DNA of 46,572 nucleotides from Hallella bergensis DSM 17361 (GCF_000160535.1 NZ_GG704782.1:225465-272036); one strand, 5' to 3'; shown: positions 17,907 to 26,519, numbered from the stretch's first letter. Numbers and translations: made by a program. The notes: generated from the letters alone by a model not told the origin.

Positions 17907-18334
17907 TGCTGTAGTCCTTCCTTCTGCAGGCACTCGTCGATCCGTTGCAGCAAACGAATCACACTGCTCTCTACTTTTTCACTGCTGCGCAAGTGGTTGT
18001 CAAGCCAAATAAAAGCGATGGCAATCTCGTGTTCGGCAACGATGGCTTTATGCTTTCGGTAGGCTTCGCGCACTTGACGTTTCACCCTGTTGCGATCCAC
18101 CGCATGCTTGAAACACCGCTTGGAAACGCTGACCATCATCTTGGCTTTCGACCTTTCTGCATGGTTCGAGGTGCTGCTTCCTGCCGTTTCCTGTCCTACT
18201 TGCAGAGGCATATACACTGCTCTCAGGGGGAAAGCCGACATCGATCGACTTCGGCCTCCTTGGAAAAGAGCATCTATAGTCTTCTTGCTATATATCCGCT
18301 CCTCCTTGTGAAGTGTGGAGGGAAGTTCCGGCAT
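17903..18334 (-). CDS. rnpA: Ribonuclease P protein component
   Basis: Protein subunit of RNase P, which trims tRNA 5' leaders. The family signature is [16 protein letters not shown] near the middle, after [15 protein letters not shown]; the N-terminus ([17 protein letters not shown]) also fits. Length 143 is slightly above average because of a Ser/Thr/Gly-rich insertion (about 47-60, [16 protein letters not shown]). It starts 9 nt after the hemD stop and overlaps yidD by 4 bp. Confidence 0.95.
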   Translation of the reverse strand: MPELPSTLHKEERIYSKKTIDALFQGGRSRSMSAFPLRAVYMPLQVGQETAGSSTSNHAERSKAKMMVSVSKRCFKHAVDRNRVKRQVREAYRKHKAIVAEHEIAIAFIWLDNHLRSSEKVESSVIRLLQRIDECLQKEGLQQ

Positions 18335-18343
18335 TGCGATACT

Positions 18344-19099
18344 TTATTTCTTCTTATGTTCCTTTTTGAGGAAATCTTCCAGTGCACTGATCATCGAGGG
18401 GTGCTCCTTCGTGCCACCAACGAGCGAGGCTTTGAGTCCTGCATTCTCGAGCGCCTTGCCGGTAGCCGGGCCAAAGGCTCCGAACTTCAACTTACCCTGC
18501 TTGACGTCTGGGAAAGACTTTGTCAGGTATTCCACACCTGTAGGAGTTGAGAAAATGAGCATGTCGCAATCGAAATTGTCAACTTCCTCTTGAGTGAAAT
18601 CGTTGCTCACGGTGCGATACATCACACATTCCGTGTGGTTTAGTCCTTTGCTGTCAAGCAAATGCTTGATGTCATCGTTGTGAACGCTGCTCAGGGGAAC
18701 GAGGAATTTCTCATCCTTGCGCTTCATCATGGCGGGCAGCAAGTCGTCTATTTTCCCCGTGCTTCCGAAGAACACCTTGCGCTTGCGGTATTGCACATAC
18801 TTTTGGATGTAGAGGGAAATAGTTTCGGTAACGCAGAAGTATCTCATCTCCTCAGGGATGGTGAGACGCAGGTCCTTGGCAAGCTTAAAATAGTTGTTGA
18901 TGGCATGCCGCGAGGTAAATACAACGGCAGTATGGGAAAGAATACTTACTTTTTGCTGGCGAAACTCTTTTGCGCTAAGACCTTCAACCTTGATGAATGG
19001 GCGGAATACAAACTCTACGCCATATTTTTTCTCGAGATCGAAATAAGGAGATTTATCATTGGCCGGTTTCGGCTGTGATATCATGATCTTCTTTATCAT
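18344..19099 (-). CDS. hemD: Uroporphyrinogen-III synthase family protein
   Basis: Proposed to cyclise hydroxymethylbilane to uroporphyrinogen III. I chose the start at 19099 (MIKKIMISQPKPAND), 8 nt after the DUF4271 stop; a longer frame to 19189 would run into that gene and adds an improbable basic stretch. The 251-residue protein has the two-domain HemD pattern: AVVFTSRHAINNYF, later CDMLIFSTPTGVEYL and FGAFGPATGKALENAG. Other heme-pathway genes are not in the window. The order DUF4271-hemD-rnpA-yidD recalls other Bacteroidales. Confidence 0.85.
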   Translation of the reverse strand: MIKKIMISQPKPANDKSPYFDLEKKYGVEFVFRPFIKVEGLSAKEFRQQKVSILSHTAVVFTSRHAINNYFKLAKDLRLTIPEEMRYFCVTETISLYIQKYVQYRKRKVFFGSTGKIDDLLPAMMKRKDEKFLVPLSSVHNDDIKHLLDSKGLNHTECVMYRTVSNDFTQEEVDNFDCDMLIFSTPTGVEYLTKSFPDVKQGKLKFGAFGPATGKALENAGLKASLVGGTKEHPSMISALEDFLKKEHKKK

Positions 19100-19107
19100 C
19101 TTTTGTT

Positions 19108-20136
19108 TTAAAAATTTACTTTTAAATAATCGTCCATGAAGACGAGAACGCCCCATAGAACGCCGAGTGGCACTACTTCTAATGTGCAAAAGTACAAAAA
19201 ACTTTGCACAAAGTCAGTGTTTTTTTCGAAAAAGATAATATATGTCTTGTACAAGGCCAGTACTTTGGCCAAAATGATAACTATGATGGTGTAAATGGCG
19301 GTGGTTTCGATTGAAAAGTTAAAGTAGGCATGGAGCATGACAATGGGGAAAAGTACGACCCCTTCAGTGGCTGTTAGGAACAGTCCGGACTTGGTCCATT
19401 GTTCATTTTTTTTCCTATCAAAAAACACCCAGCCCACAAGGTTGTAGAACAGTGCTTTGGTCAATATGTAGGCGATGATGATACCCGTGTAAATACCAAT
19501 GACGAGGTATTGCGGCAGCCCTGTCGTGCCATTGCCCATCGTCTTGGAGTAGAAGAAAAACACAAGGGCAAAGAGCAGACTGGTCTGCAGAAGTAGGAAA
19601 TACTGGAAATGCAGTTCGTTGCCTGTCTCCGTGATGACGGTTGTGCCCTCGCTTGGGGTGCGGAAGAAGTTCTTGAAATGTCGTTGTATGAAGTTCCCGG
19701 TCTGGGCAATAGACACGGCCGCAAGTATAAAGCAACCCAGCAGAATGGACGTGATGAGGTTGTCGTTGGCAATATTGTAGGGTATGGGGTCGCCCGCAAC
19801 CCCCTGGTGATACACGACATGCTCTGGTATGTATGTCGAATCGGGTTGCACCAGCGACTTGCCGTGGTACATGGGTTTTGCCAAATCCGCGGTGAGGACT
19901 TTGTCGGCTTTGCCCAAAGGAGTTTTCATGGGATTGGCACGGCTGCTCCAGTCTACTTTCGGAAACTTGTAGTTCGCTCTTAATATTGAGTCTTGCTGCC
20001 ATGGGGTGGCTGTTGCAGGAAGCCGGCTGATGATCTCATGGGGTGTGTGGTAGCCGGAACGGGAATGGGCAGAAGCCTTGATCGGGGCTTCTGCGGTGGC
20101 TGTCGGGCTTGTGGAGAGAGAGTCTTGCTGGGTCAT
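19108..20136 (-). CDS. DUF4271 integral membrane protein
   Basis: A 342-residue protein with a soluble, Ser/Pro-rich N-terminal third (1-125) and about six membrane spans from residue 130 on (for example ITSILLGCFILAAVSIA and YLVIGIYTGIIIAYILTKAL). No catalytic motif is visible. I assign DUF4271 from the overall pattern and its place directly before hemD, a conserved Bacteroidales arrangement; function unknown. It starts 17 nt after a strong hairpin that ends metK, so it may depend on read-through or an unseen promoter. Confidence 0.75.
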   Translation of the reverse strand: MTQQDSLSTSPTATAEAPIKASAHSRSGYHTPHEIISRLPATATPWQQDSILRANYKFPKVDWSSRANPMKTPLGKADKVLTADLAKPMYHGKSLVQPDSTYIPEHVVYHQGVAGDPIPYNIANDNLITSILLGCFILAAVSIAQTGNFIQRHFKNFFRTPSEGTTVITETGNELHFQYFLLLQTSLLFALVFFFYSKTMGNGTTGLPQYLVIGIYTGIIIAYILTKALFYNLVGWVFFDRKKNEQWTKSGLFLTATEGVVLFPIVMLHAYFNFSIETTAIYTIIVIILAKVLALYKTYIIFFEKNTDFVQSFLYFCTLEVVPLGVLWGVLVFMDDYLKVNF

Positions 20137-20152
20137 GGGATTAATAAAAATG

Positions 20153-20176
20153 CAGGCTACTGCCGGCAGTAGCCTG
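20153..20176 (-). terminator. Intrinsic terminator of metK (24-nt perfect palindrome)
   Basis: CAGGCTACTGCC at 20153-20164 is followed directly by its exact complement to 20176, giving a 10-bp stem with a CCGG loop. On the minus strand it is followed by GCATTTTTATTAAT. It is 35 nt behind the metK stop. Confidence 0.85.
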
Positions 20177-20211
20177 TGGAACCAAAGCGTGGATAGGGGA
20201 AGTTTCGGCTT

Positions 20212-21501
20212 TTAAAGGCCGAAAGCTTTCCTGATGCGCTCCGTTTGGTCGATTTTTTCCCATGTGAAGAGTTCGATCTCCATGGTTTTCCGTTCATGAT
20301 ACAGGCTGGTGAAGGTTTTGCTCACCACCTGGTTCTCCCGACCCATATGGCCGTATGCCGCCGTCTCAAAATACATGGGCTGGCGCAACTTGAGCATGCG
20401 CTCTATGGCCTTGGGGCGCAGATCGAACAGTTCTTCAATCTTCCGGGCGATGTCTGCGTCCGACTCCTTCACATGGCTTCGGCCGAATGTGTTGACATAA
20501 ACGCTTACGGGTTCAGCCACGCCAATGGCGTAAGCAAGCTGTACGAGCATTTCATCGGCCACGCCTGCGGCTACCATGTTCTTGGCGATGTATCGTGTGG
20601 CGTATGCGGCACTGCGGTCTACCTTGCTCGGATCCTTGCCCGAGAATGATCCGCCGCCGTGAGCCCCGCGACCGCCGTAGGTATCTACAATAATCTTGCG
20701 ACCGGTCAACCCCGTGTCTCCATGCGGTCCGCCTATCACGAATTTTCCCGTTGGGTTCACCATGTATTTGATGTCGTCGTTAAAGAGAGCCTGCAGTTTG
20801 TTGCCGGCAGCATCTTTGACGCGCGGTATCACGATGCGAATCACGTCTTCCCTAATCCTGTCAAGCATGGCCTTGTCAGCCTTCTGCTGGGCCTCCGGCG
20901 TGTCATTTTCCGGCGTGACAAACGGGTCGTGCTGGGTAGACACAACGATGGTGTCGATGCGCACGGGCTCGTTATTGTCGTTGTATTCTATGGTTACCTG
21001 GCTCTTGGCATCGGGGCGCAGGTATGTCATCTGCTTGCCCTCCTTGCGGATATCCGCCAGTGTGCGCATGATGAGGTGTGCCAGGTCGAGTGTGGCGGGC
21101 ATGTAGTTGTCGGTTTCGTTGCTGGCATAGCCAAACATCATGCCCTGGTCGCCTGCTCCTTGCTGCTCTTCCTCCTCGCGCGATACGCCGCGGTCGATGT
21201 CGTCGCTCTGTTCATGGATGGCCGTGAGCACACCACATGAGTTATGGTCGAACTGATATTCTGCCTTGGTATAGCCCACATGCTTGATGGCCCGGCGTGC
21301 TATGGCTTGCAGGTCAATGTATTCTTTCGACCGTACTTCACCCATGATGATCACCTGCCCGGTCGTTACGAAACTTTCGACGGCACAGTGTGCAGATTCG
21401 TCGTAGGCAAGAAACTGGTCGAGAATAGCATCTGAAATCTGATCGGCTACCTTGTCAGGATGTCCCTCGGAAACAGACTCTGATGAAAATAAATAAGACA
21501 T
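20212..21501 (-). CDS. metK: S-adenosylmethionine synthetase
   Basis: Makes SAM from methionine and ATP. Motifs: [19 protein letters not shown] at the N-terminus, [10 protein letters not shown], and [16 protein letters not shown]. With the start at 21501 ([10 protein letters not shown]) the protein has 429 residues, the usual length in the phylum. An in-frame ATG at 21534 would add 11 residues ([11 protein letters not shown]) and is preceded by AGGAGG at 5 nt, a rare strong Shine-Dalgarno for this phylum, so the longer form cannot be excluded. Both starts lie in or behind a structured leader (see 21521-21597). It follows the M16 protease gene by 149 nt and ends at a strong terminator. Confidence 0.97.
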   Translation of the reverse strand: MSYLFSSESVSEGHPDKVADQISDAILDQFLAYDESAHCAVESFVTTGQVIIMGEVRSKEYIDLQAIARRAIKHVGYTKAEYQFDHNSCGVLTAIHEQSDDIDRGVSREEEEQQGAGDQGMMFGYASNETDNYMPATLDLAHLIMRTLADIRKEGKQMTYLRPDAKSQVTIEYNDNNEPVRIDTIVVSTQHDPFVTPENDTPEAQQKADKAMLDRIREDVIRIVIPRVKDAAGNKLQALFNDDIKYMVNPTGKFVIGGPHGDTGLTGRKIIVDTYGGRGAHGGGSFSGKDPSKVDRSAAYATRYIAKNMVAAGVADEMLVQLAYAIGVAEPVSVYVNTFGRSHVKESDADIARKIEELFDLRPKAIERMLKLRQPMYFETAAYGHMGRENQVVSKTFTSLYHERKTMEIELFTWEKIDQTERIRKAFGL

Positions 21502-21520
21502 AAAAAACAAATCAAATAAA

Positions 21521-21597
21521 GAGGTTGCCTGCATGCAAACCTCCTATTATGTTAATCGATGTTCTGAGGGGAAGCGCGGCAGGATGCAGCCTGCCGC
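21521..21597 (-). promoter_or_regulatory. metK leader: two hairpins with complementary loops
   Basis: Hairpin A (21576-21597) has a perfect 8-bp stem GCGGCAGG / CCTGCCGC and, read on the minus strand, the loop CUGCAU. Hairpin B (21521-21543) has an 8-bp stem with one bulge and the loop AUGCAG. The two 6-nt loops are exact complements. Hairpin B includes most of an AGGAGG site (21540-21545) and an in-frame AUG in its loop (21534-21532), and is followed by a T-rich run before the canonical metK ATG. It could instead act as a terminator of the M16 gene. No known riboswitch class was recognised. Confidence 0.6.
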
Positions 21598-21650
21598 TGA
21601 CTTGAACTTGATGGTGCAAAAGTTACGGATGATGCCGTGGTGGTCGGCGA

Positions 21651-24470
21651 CTACTCCTGGGGCAACATCACGACGCTCACCTTGTTGGAATCCTTGAGGA
21701 ACTCTTTCACAAACTGCGAGATGGCCTCCGGGGTGAGCCCCTGTACAATGGCTCTGTAGTTGGTGTAGGAGTCGAGGTCCATCATGTAGTTGTTCATAAT
21801 CAGACCGCTCCAGAACCCATTGGTCTTCTCGTTGTCGTCGATTTGTTTGAGCATCAGTTCCTTGATCTTGGCCAGCATCTCGGCATCGCAGGTCTTGGCC
21901 AGGTTGTACAGTTCCTCGTCTATGATTCTCAGGGCTTCGTCTTTCATCTCCGGTTTCATGGGGCAGAAAGCCATGATTTGTGCCAGGTGGAATCCATCGT
22001 CGGCAGTGCTCATGCTGGCCTGTGCGCCGCACGAGTAGGCTGCACTGGCCTCCTCCCTAATTTTCTTGAGATAGACCATCGACAGCACCTGTCCGGCCAC
22101 GTCGGCCTTGATGGAGCCTTCGAGCGAATAGGGCATCTTGTGGTTGAACCACGATATGAGAGAGTTAGCCTTGGGCGTCTCCATCTTGCGGTAGAAGATA
22201 TTGTCAACGTTCTTCTTTGTGGGCACCGATACGCGTGTGCCAGTCATGTTCTTTCCTTTTGAGGGCAGCGCACCAAGATACTGACATATGAGCGGGCGAA
22301 TGGTTGCCTCGTCATAGTTTCCCACGATTTCGAAAATCCAGCCGTTGGCATTGGCTGTGCGCTCCTTGGCCATGGCCAGGATGCGGTCGGGGTTGATGTT
22401 CTTGATGTCCTTGGCCAGGAACGGAGCCTCGCGCCAACCGTGTCCGTAGATGGTGGCCGAGATGGAGTCGCTGAAGGCTACCTCGGGGCTGAGTTCCCTA
22501 TTCTTCAGTCCCAGCTCGTATTGCTGGATGATGTTGTTATACGAGTCCTGATCCTTTCTGATGTCGGTGAAGTAGAGATAGGTCAGCTGCAGCATTGTTT
22601 CCACGTCCTTGGGGGTGGAATTGCCGCTCACGGCCATACGGCGAGGTCCCATCGAGAGTCTGGCGTTGGCAATCTTACCGGCCAGTGCCTTGCCCAGTTC
22701 GGTGAGCGAGAAGTTGCCCAGGCCACTGCCATCGATCACGCTGTCGAACGCCTTGATATTGGCATAGTCTTCCTTGCCGTACACGGAGTTTCCGGCACCA
22801 CCTACGCCGCTCATGATGACTTGGTCTTTCTTGTAGTCGGTCTTTTTCAGCAGCACGGTCACGCCATTGCTGAGGGTGAGGATGTCATAGCCGAACTTCT
22901 TGCTCTTCTCCTCTTTCGTGATTTTTCCTGCTTTCGGGAGTTTGGTCATCAGTGGTTCGTCCTTCACGTTGTCCACGTAGGCCTCGATTTTCTCTGCACG
23001 AGCTTCGCTCAGGGCGCCGAGCAACTGTGCCTCCGTGGGGTATACGTTACCTTTCTTTTCGTTGTTGAAGTTGATGATAACCAGGTTGGTGTCGTTCTGG
23101 CTTACCAAGCTGGGAAGCACCTGGTTGATGGCTTCTAATGGAATGGCCGGGACAACCTGCTTCATGGTTTGGTAGGTGAAGTCGATGTCGGGCATTGGTT
23201 CATTGGTCAGGAAGTAACCCAGGATCTCGTTGTAGAATTGCTTGGAATAGCGTTTGTCCTTGTTGGAGTAGGTCTTGTCGAGACTGCTCAGCATGTTGGT
23301 CTGGAAACGCTTGTATTCGGTCGGGGTAAATCCGAACTCCGTTGCCTGGCGCACCACCTTGAAGGCCGCCTTGAGAGCCTGTGCGGTTTGCTCCATGTTC
23401 TTGGGCGAAGCACTGAGCGAGAAGGCGTCCTTGGTCTTTGAGAAGATGTAGGAATCGTCGCCGGCCTGAGCACTCACGAATGGGCAGTCGGCTTTCTGTG
23501 CCTCTTCCACAAATCGCTGGTTCAGCATGCTGAAAGCTGCGGTCTTGGCATAGTTCTCTATCATATAGGGCAGCTGTTGCTTCAGGCTGTCGGGATAGGT
23601 GTCGTGCTTCATCATCAGTTCGATGATGCTTCTGGGGTATTCCTTGTCCTTGTCGATAATGACAATGGGCTTGGGGTTGTCGGGCACGGGTTCGTCGACG
23701 ATTGGTGACGGATGGTCCGGTGTCTTGATGCTGCCGAACAGGCGCTTGATTTCTGCCTCAACTTGGTCAACGTCAACATCGCCTACCACGATAATTCCCT
23801 GGTTCTTGGGGTGATACCATTTGTGATAGTAGTCCACCAACTCCTGTCGCTTGAAGTTGTCTACCACCGACATCAGTCCGATGGGGTAGCGCAGTCCGTA
23901 TTTGGAACCGGGATAAAGCTTGGGCAGGTTGCGCTCCAGCATGCGGCTGTTGGCGGATGTGCGCATGCGCCACTCTTCATGGATGACGCCACGCTCCTTG
24001 TCAATCTCGTCCTGCTCTAACAGCAGTCCGCACGACCAGTCGCGCAGAATGAGCAGGCAGGAGTCGATGGTGCCCTGTTGGTGCGTGGGCACATTGTCGA
24101 TATTGTACACCGTCTGGTCGATACTGGTGTATGCGTTCAGGTCGCCACCGAACTCGATGCCCTTGGTACGGCACCACTCGATCAGGGCATTGCCCTTGAA
24201 GTTGTCCGAGCCGTTGAAGGCCATGTGCTCTAAGAAGTGAGCCAATCCGCGCTGGCTCTCCTCTTCCTGTATAGAGCCCACTTTCTGGGCGATGTAGAAG
24301 TTGGCTCGGTTTTCCGGCCAGTTGTTATGGCGGATAAAATAAGTCAGGCCATTATCGAGCTTGCCCATCCTGACATCTTTGTCTACAGGGAGGGTCATGT
24401 CGGGCATTTGTGCCTGCGCAGCAGCTGTTATCAGAAGCAGCAGGGCTGTGACGATGTTTTTGATTTTCAT
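21651..24470 (-). CDS. M16 family zinc metallopeptidase (PqqL/pitrilysin-like)
   Basis: A 939-residue secreted or periplasmic protease. It has a signal peptide (about 1-20, MKIKNIVTALLLLITAAAQA) and the inverted zinc motif HxxEH as HFLEH at 78-82, with the distal glutamate in ERGVIHEEWRM. Two M16 repeats follow, the second half being catalytically silent as is normal for the family. Relatives degrade peptides in the periplasm, and some PqqL proteins cleave imported substrates; the substrate here is unknown. A good promoter lies 45 nt upstream. metK follows on the same strand. Confidence 0.93.
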   Translation of the reverse strand: MKIKNIVTALLLLITAAAQAQMPDMTLPVDKDVRMGKLDNGLTYFIRHNNWPENRANFYIAQKVGSIQEEESQRGLAHFLEHMAFNGSDNFKGNALIEWCRTKGIEFGGDLNAYTSIDQTVYNIDNVPTHQQGTIDSCLLILRDWSCGLLLEQDEIDKERGVIHEEWRMRTSANSRMLERNLPKLYPGSKYGLRYPIGLMSVVDNFKRQELVDYYHKWYHPKNQGIIVVGDVDVDQVEAEIKRLFGSIKTPDHPSPIVDEPVPDNPKPIVIIDKDKEYPRSIIELMMKHDTYPDSLKQQLPYMIENYAKTAAFSMLNQRFVEEAQKADCPFVSAQAGDDSYIFSKTKDAFSLSASPKNMEQTAQALKAAFKVVRQATEFGFTPTEYKRFQTNMLSSLDKTYSNKDKRYSKQFYNEILGYFLTNEPMPDIDFTYQTMKQVVPAIPLEAINQVLPSLVSQNDTNLVIINFNNEKKGNVYPTEAQLLGALSEARAEKIEAYVDNVKDEPLMTKLPKAGKITKEEKSKKFGYDILTLSNGVTVLLKKTDYKKDQVIMSGVGGAGNSVYGKEDYANIKAFDSVIDGSGLGNFSLTELGKALAGKIANARLSMGPRRMAVSGNSTPKDVETMLQLTYLYFTDIRKDQDSYNNIIQQYELGLKNRELSPEVAFSDSISATIYGHGWREAPFLAKDIKNINPDRILAMAKERTANANGWIFEIVGNYDEATIRPLICQYLGALPSKGKNMTGTRVSVPTKKNVDNIFYRKMETPKANSLISWFNHKMPYSLEGSIKADVAGQVLSMVYLKKIREEASAAYSCGAQASMSTADDGFHLAQIMAFCPMKPEMKDEALRIIDEELYNLAKTCDAEMLAKIKELMLKQIDDNEKTNGFWSGLIMNNYMMDLDSYTNYRAIVQGLTPEAISQFVKEFLKDSNKVSVVMLPQE

Positions 24471-24514
24471 ATCGTAAATGATGATTATGTATTGATATTC
24501 TGGAAATTAGAATG

Positions 24515-24545
24515 CAAAGTTAACCCTTTTCCGTTACAGGTCAAA
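24515..24545 (-). promoter_or_regulatory. Bacteroidetes-type promoter of the M16 peptidase gene
   Basis: On the minus strand TTTG (24542-24545) and TAACTTTG (24515-24522) are 19 nt apart and are followed about 45 nt later by the ATG. Confidence 0.75.
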
Positions 24546-24731
24546 AAAATATATGTTTAAAAGTCTGAATATTCCGTATTTTCATGCTTGCTCGTCCGCC
24601 GGCCCCATGGGCTGTGCGCTGGTTGTGAATCGTGCGGCTTGTTGGCGTGGTGCGAACGTGAAACGAATGGATATCGGCCGATGTGCGATTGTCTGTCGAA
24701 CGCCGTGCACGTGGATTGCGGCCGAAGGAGA

Positions 24732-24794
24732 GGGAAGAGGGAAGAGGGAAGAGGGAAGAATGAAGAGGAAAGAGATAAGAGATAAGAGCTAAGA
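24732..24794. repeat. Nine-unit heptanucleotide tandem repeat (GNNAAGA)
   Basis: Nine consecutive 7-nt units run without gaps: four copies of GGGAAGA, then ATGAAGA, GGAAAGA, GATAAGA twice, and GCTAAGA. The plus strand is almost pure purine. The tract ends 6 nt from the xerD stop codon. Partially decayed copies suggest an old array rather than a single recent slippage. Confidence 0.9.
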
Positions 24795-24800
24795 GGGGAG

Positions 24801-25721
24801 TTAGTGTTGATTCTTGTTCTTGATGTTTCGCGGGTGGTGTTCGAGGATGTCTTTCCGCAGCGAAGTGTTGTCAAGGTGGGTGTACATCTCTGTAGTGCCG
24901 ATGTTGGAGTGGCCCAGGAGGTCTTGAATGACGCGCAGGTCGGCTCCTCCGCGCAGCAGGGCGGTGGCGAAGGAGTGGCGAAGGGTGTGGGGTGATATCG
25001 TCTTCTTGATGCCGGCGGCCTCGGCTTGGCGCTTGATCATGATGAGTATCATGGTACGGGTGAGATGATGGCCTCGCCGGTTGAGAAACACATAGTCCTC
25101 CTCGCCGGGCTTGATGATCATCTGCCGCCGGTCGTCGAACCAATAGCCTAATTCCTCGATGGCCCGATCGGAGATGGGCACAAGTCTTTCCTTGTTGCCC
25201 TTGCCCATGACACGGATGAACTGCTCTTCCAAAAAGAGGTCTGAAAGTTTCAGGTTGGTCAGTTCGGAAACGCGCAACCCGCAGGAGAAAAGCACCTCGA
25301 TGATGGCCCGGTTGCGGTGCCCTTCGTTGGTGGAAAGGTCGATGCTGTCTTGGAGCATGTCCACTTCGTCGGTGGTGAGGTATTCGGGCAGGTGCTTGGG
25401 CAGGTGGGGCGACTCGAGCAGTTCGGTGGGGTCTACCTCCAGATATCCGTCGAGCACGAGGAAACGATAAAACGCCCGCACGCCGCTGAGGATGCGAGCC
25501 TGCGACTTCGACCCGATGCCGTGCTCGTGGAGCGAGGCAGCGAATTGCTGCAAGTCTTCCAGTTTCACGTCGAAGGGTGCCACGTCGACCTTCCTCAGGA
25601 AGTCAAGCAGCTTGTTGAGGTCGCGCTGGTAGGCATCGAGGGTGTTTGGCGAATAGCTGCGTTGCAGTTTCAGATAGCGGATGTAGCGCTTGGTGATGTC
25701 TTGGTATTGATATTTGTCCAT
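24801..25721 (-). CDS. xerD: Tyrosine recombinase XerD
   Basis: Site-specific recombinase that resolves chromosome dimers at dif with XerC. I chose the start at 25721 (MDKYQYQDI); an ATG at 25751 adds ten non-conserved residues. The N-terminal SAM-like DNA-binding domain (SPNTLDAYQRDLNKLLDFL) precedes the catalytic domain with Arg in CGLRVSEL, Lys in GKGNKERLVP, HTLRHSFAT, and LGHSNIGTTEMYTH carrying the nucleophile Tyr. All catalytic residues are present. It is divergent from aroQ. It resembles housekeeping XerD more than mobile-element integrases in length (306) and sequence. Confidence 0.93.
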   Translation of the reverse strand: MDKYQYQDITKRYIRYLKLQRSYSPNTLDAYQRDLNKLLDFLRKVDVAPFDVKLEDLQQFAASLHEHGIGSKSQARILSGVRAFYRFLVLDGYLEVDPTELLESPHLPKHLPEYLTTDEVDMLQDSIDLSTNEGHRNRAIIEVLFSCGLRVSELTNLKLSDLFLEEQFIRVMGKGNKERLVPISDRAIEELGYWFDDRRQMIIKPGEEDYVFLNRRGHHLTRTMILIMIKRQAEAAGIKKTISPHTLRHSFATALLRGGADLRVIQDLLGHSNIGTTEMYTHLDNTSLRKDILEHHPRNIKNKNQH

Positions 25722-25764
25722 AGCGAATGAGAAGGATGTGCGACAAAACAATTATTTGTTTTTC

Positions 25765-25795
25765 TTTGTGTTGTCTCTCTTTTGCACTATCTTTG
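25765..25795 (+). promoter_or_regulatory. Bacteroidetes-type promoter of aroQ
   Basis: TTTG (25765-25768) and TATCTTTG (25788-25795) are 19 nt apart. This predicts a leader of about 105 nt before the aroQ ATG, containing a small perfect hairpin (GACGC TTCT GCGTC). Confidence 0.75.
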
Positions 25796-25906
25796 CAGGG
25801 GCAGGGAGACGCTTCTGCGTCGGTGACGGAAAGTCCGACAGGAGGTCGGTTGCGGTCTGTCCCTGTATGCAAATTTACAGCAAAAGAGCCGAAAGGCAAA
25901 ACAATC

Positions 25907-26329
25907 ATGAAGAAGATATTGATTATGAATGGGCCGAACCTGAACCTTTTGGGGGTTCGCGAGCCCGGAATCTATGGAAAAAGTTCGTTTGAGAGCTACT
26001 TGCCCACGTTACGGTCGGAGTTTGCCGATGTGACGCTGGAATATTACCAGAGTAACATCGAGGGCGAGTTGATCAACAAATTGCAGGAGGTGGGTTTTTC
26101 CTACGATGGCATTGTGCTGAATGCCGGAGCCTACACCCATACCTCGGTGGCTCTTTTGGATTGCATCCGATCATTGAAAAGTCCTGTGGTTGAGGTACAT
26201 ATCTCTAATGTGCACCAGCGTGAGGAATTTCGCCATCACTCCATGATTTCCGCCGGCTGCAAGGGTGTGATCTGCGGTTTCGGCCTCGACTCGTATCGGT
26301 TGGCGGTACAAGGAATTTGTAATTCATAA
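25907..26329 (+). CDS. aroQ: 3-dehydroquinate dehydratase, type II
   Basis: Dehydrates 3-dehydroquinate in the shikimate pathway. The start at 25907 (MKKILIMNGPNLNLLG) gives 140 residues, the family norm; the frame is open further upstream but that part is non-conserved and crosses the promoter. Motifs: GPNLNLLG with the catalytic tyrosine in GIYG, NAGAYTHTSVAL, and EVHISNVHQREEFRHHS carrying the catalytic His. The stop lies inside the first copy of an AT-rich repeat. aroK is about 19 kb away, so the pathway is dispersed. Confidence 0.96.
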   Translation: MKKILIMNGPNLNLLGVREPGIYGKSSFESYLPTLRSEFADVTLEYYQSNIEGELINKLQEVGFSYDGIVLNAGAYTHTSVALLDCIRSLKSPVVEVHISNVHQREEFRHHSMISAGCKGVICGFGLDSYRLAVQGICNS

Positions 26330-26519
26330 TTCACAATTTTCAATTCACAATTGGCTGCGCGTTGAAAAACGAATGTAAAGCTGTAGATAGACTGACTTTA
26401 AGTTATGAGCAGCTTATTCTGAGCTGCATAGGATTGTGAATTGAAAATTATGAATTATGAATTGCAAAGGATTATGAATTGCAAATGATTGTGAATTGAA
26501 AATTGTGAATTGTGAATTA
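26321..26519. repeat. AT-rich repeat cluster (inverted pair plus direct copy)
   Basis: A 31-nt segment at 26321-26351 is the reverse complement of 26433-26463 with one mismatch, and 26489-26519 is a direct copy of the second with two mismatches. The core alternates words like AATTCATAATT and TTGAAAATT. The enclosed 81 nt include a further hairpin (GCAGCT / AGCTGC near 26410-26427). The cluster overlaps the last codons of aroQ and the first codons of the O-methyltransferase. Confidence 0.85.

Larger units (their letters stand above)
24471..24800. other. Gap between xerD and the M16 gene: promoter plus heptad repeats
   Basis: The 330 bp hold the M16 promoter (24515-24545), about 180 bp with no recognisable gene, and a purine-rich heptad repeat next to the xerD stop (24732-24794). 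No terminator hairpin for xerD is evident. Confidence 0.6.

Noticed and set aside
21501..21625. Known SAM riboswitch class (SAM-I, SAM-II, SMK)
   Set aside because: The hairpin layout and loop sequences do not match the class consensus patterns I know; kept as an unclassified leader.
24553..24792. 79-codon plus-strand ORF between the M16 gene and xerD
   Set aside because: Its C-terminal part is only the translation of the heptad repeat and its start overlaps the M16 promoter.
26433..26519. CRISPR array
   Set aside because: Only two direct copies with a short gap, low-complexity AT sequence, and no cas genes.
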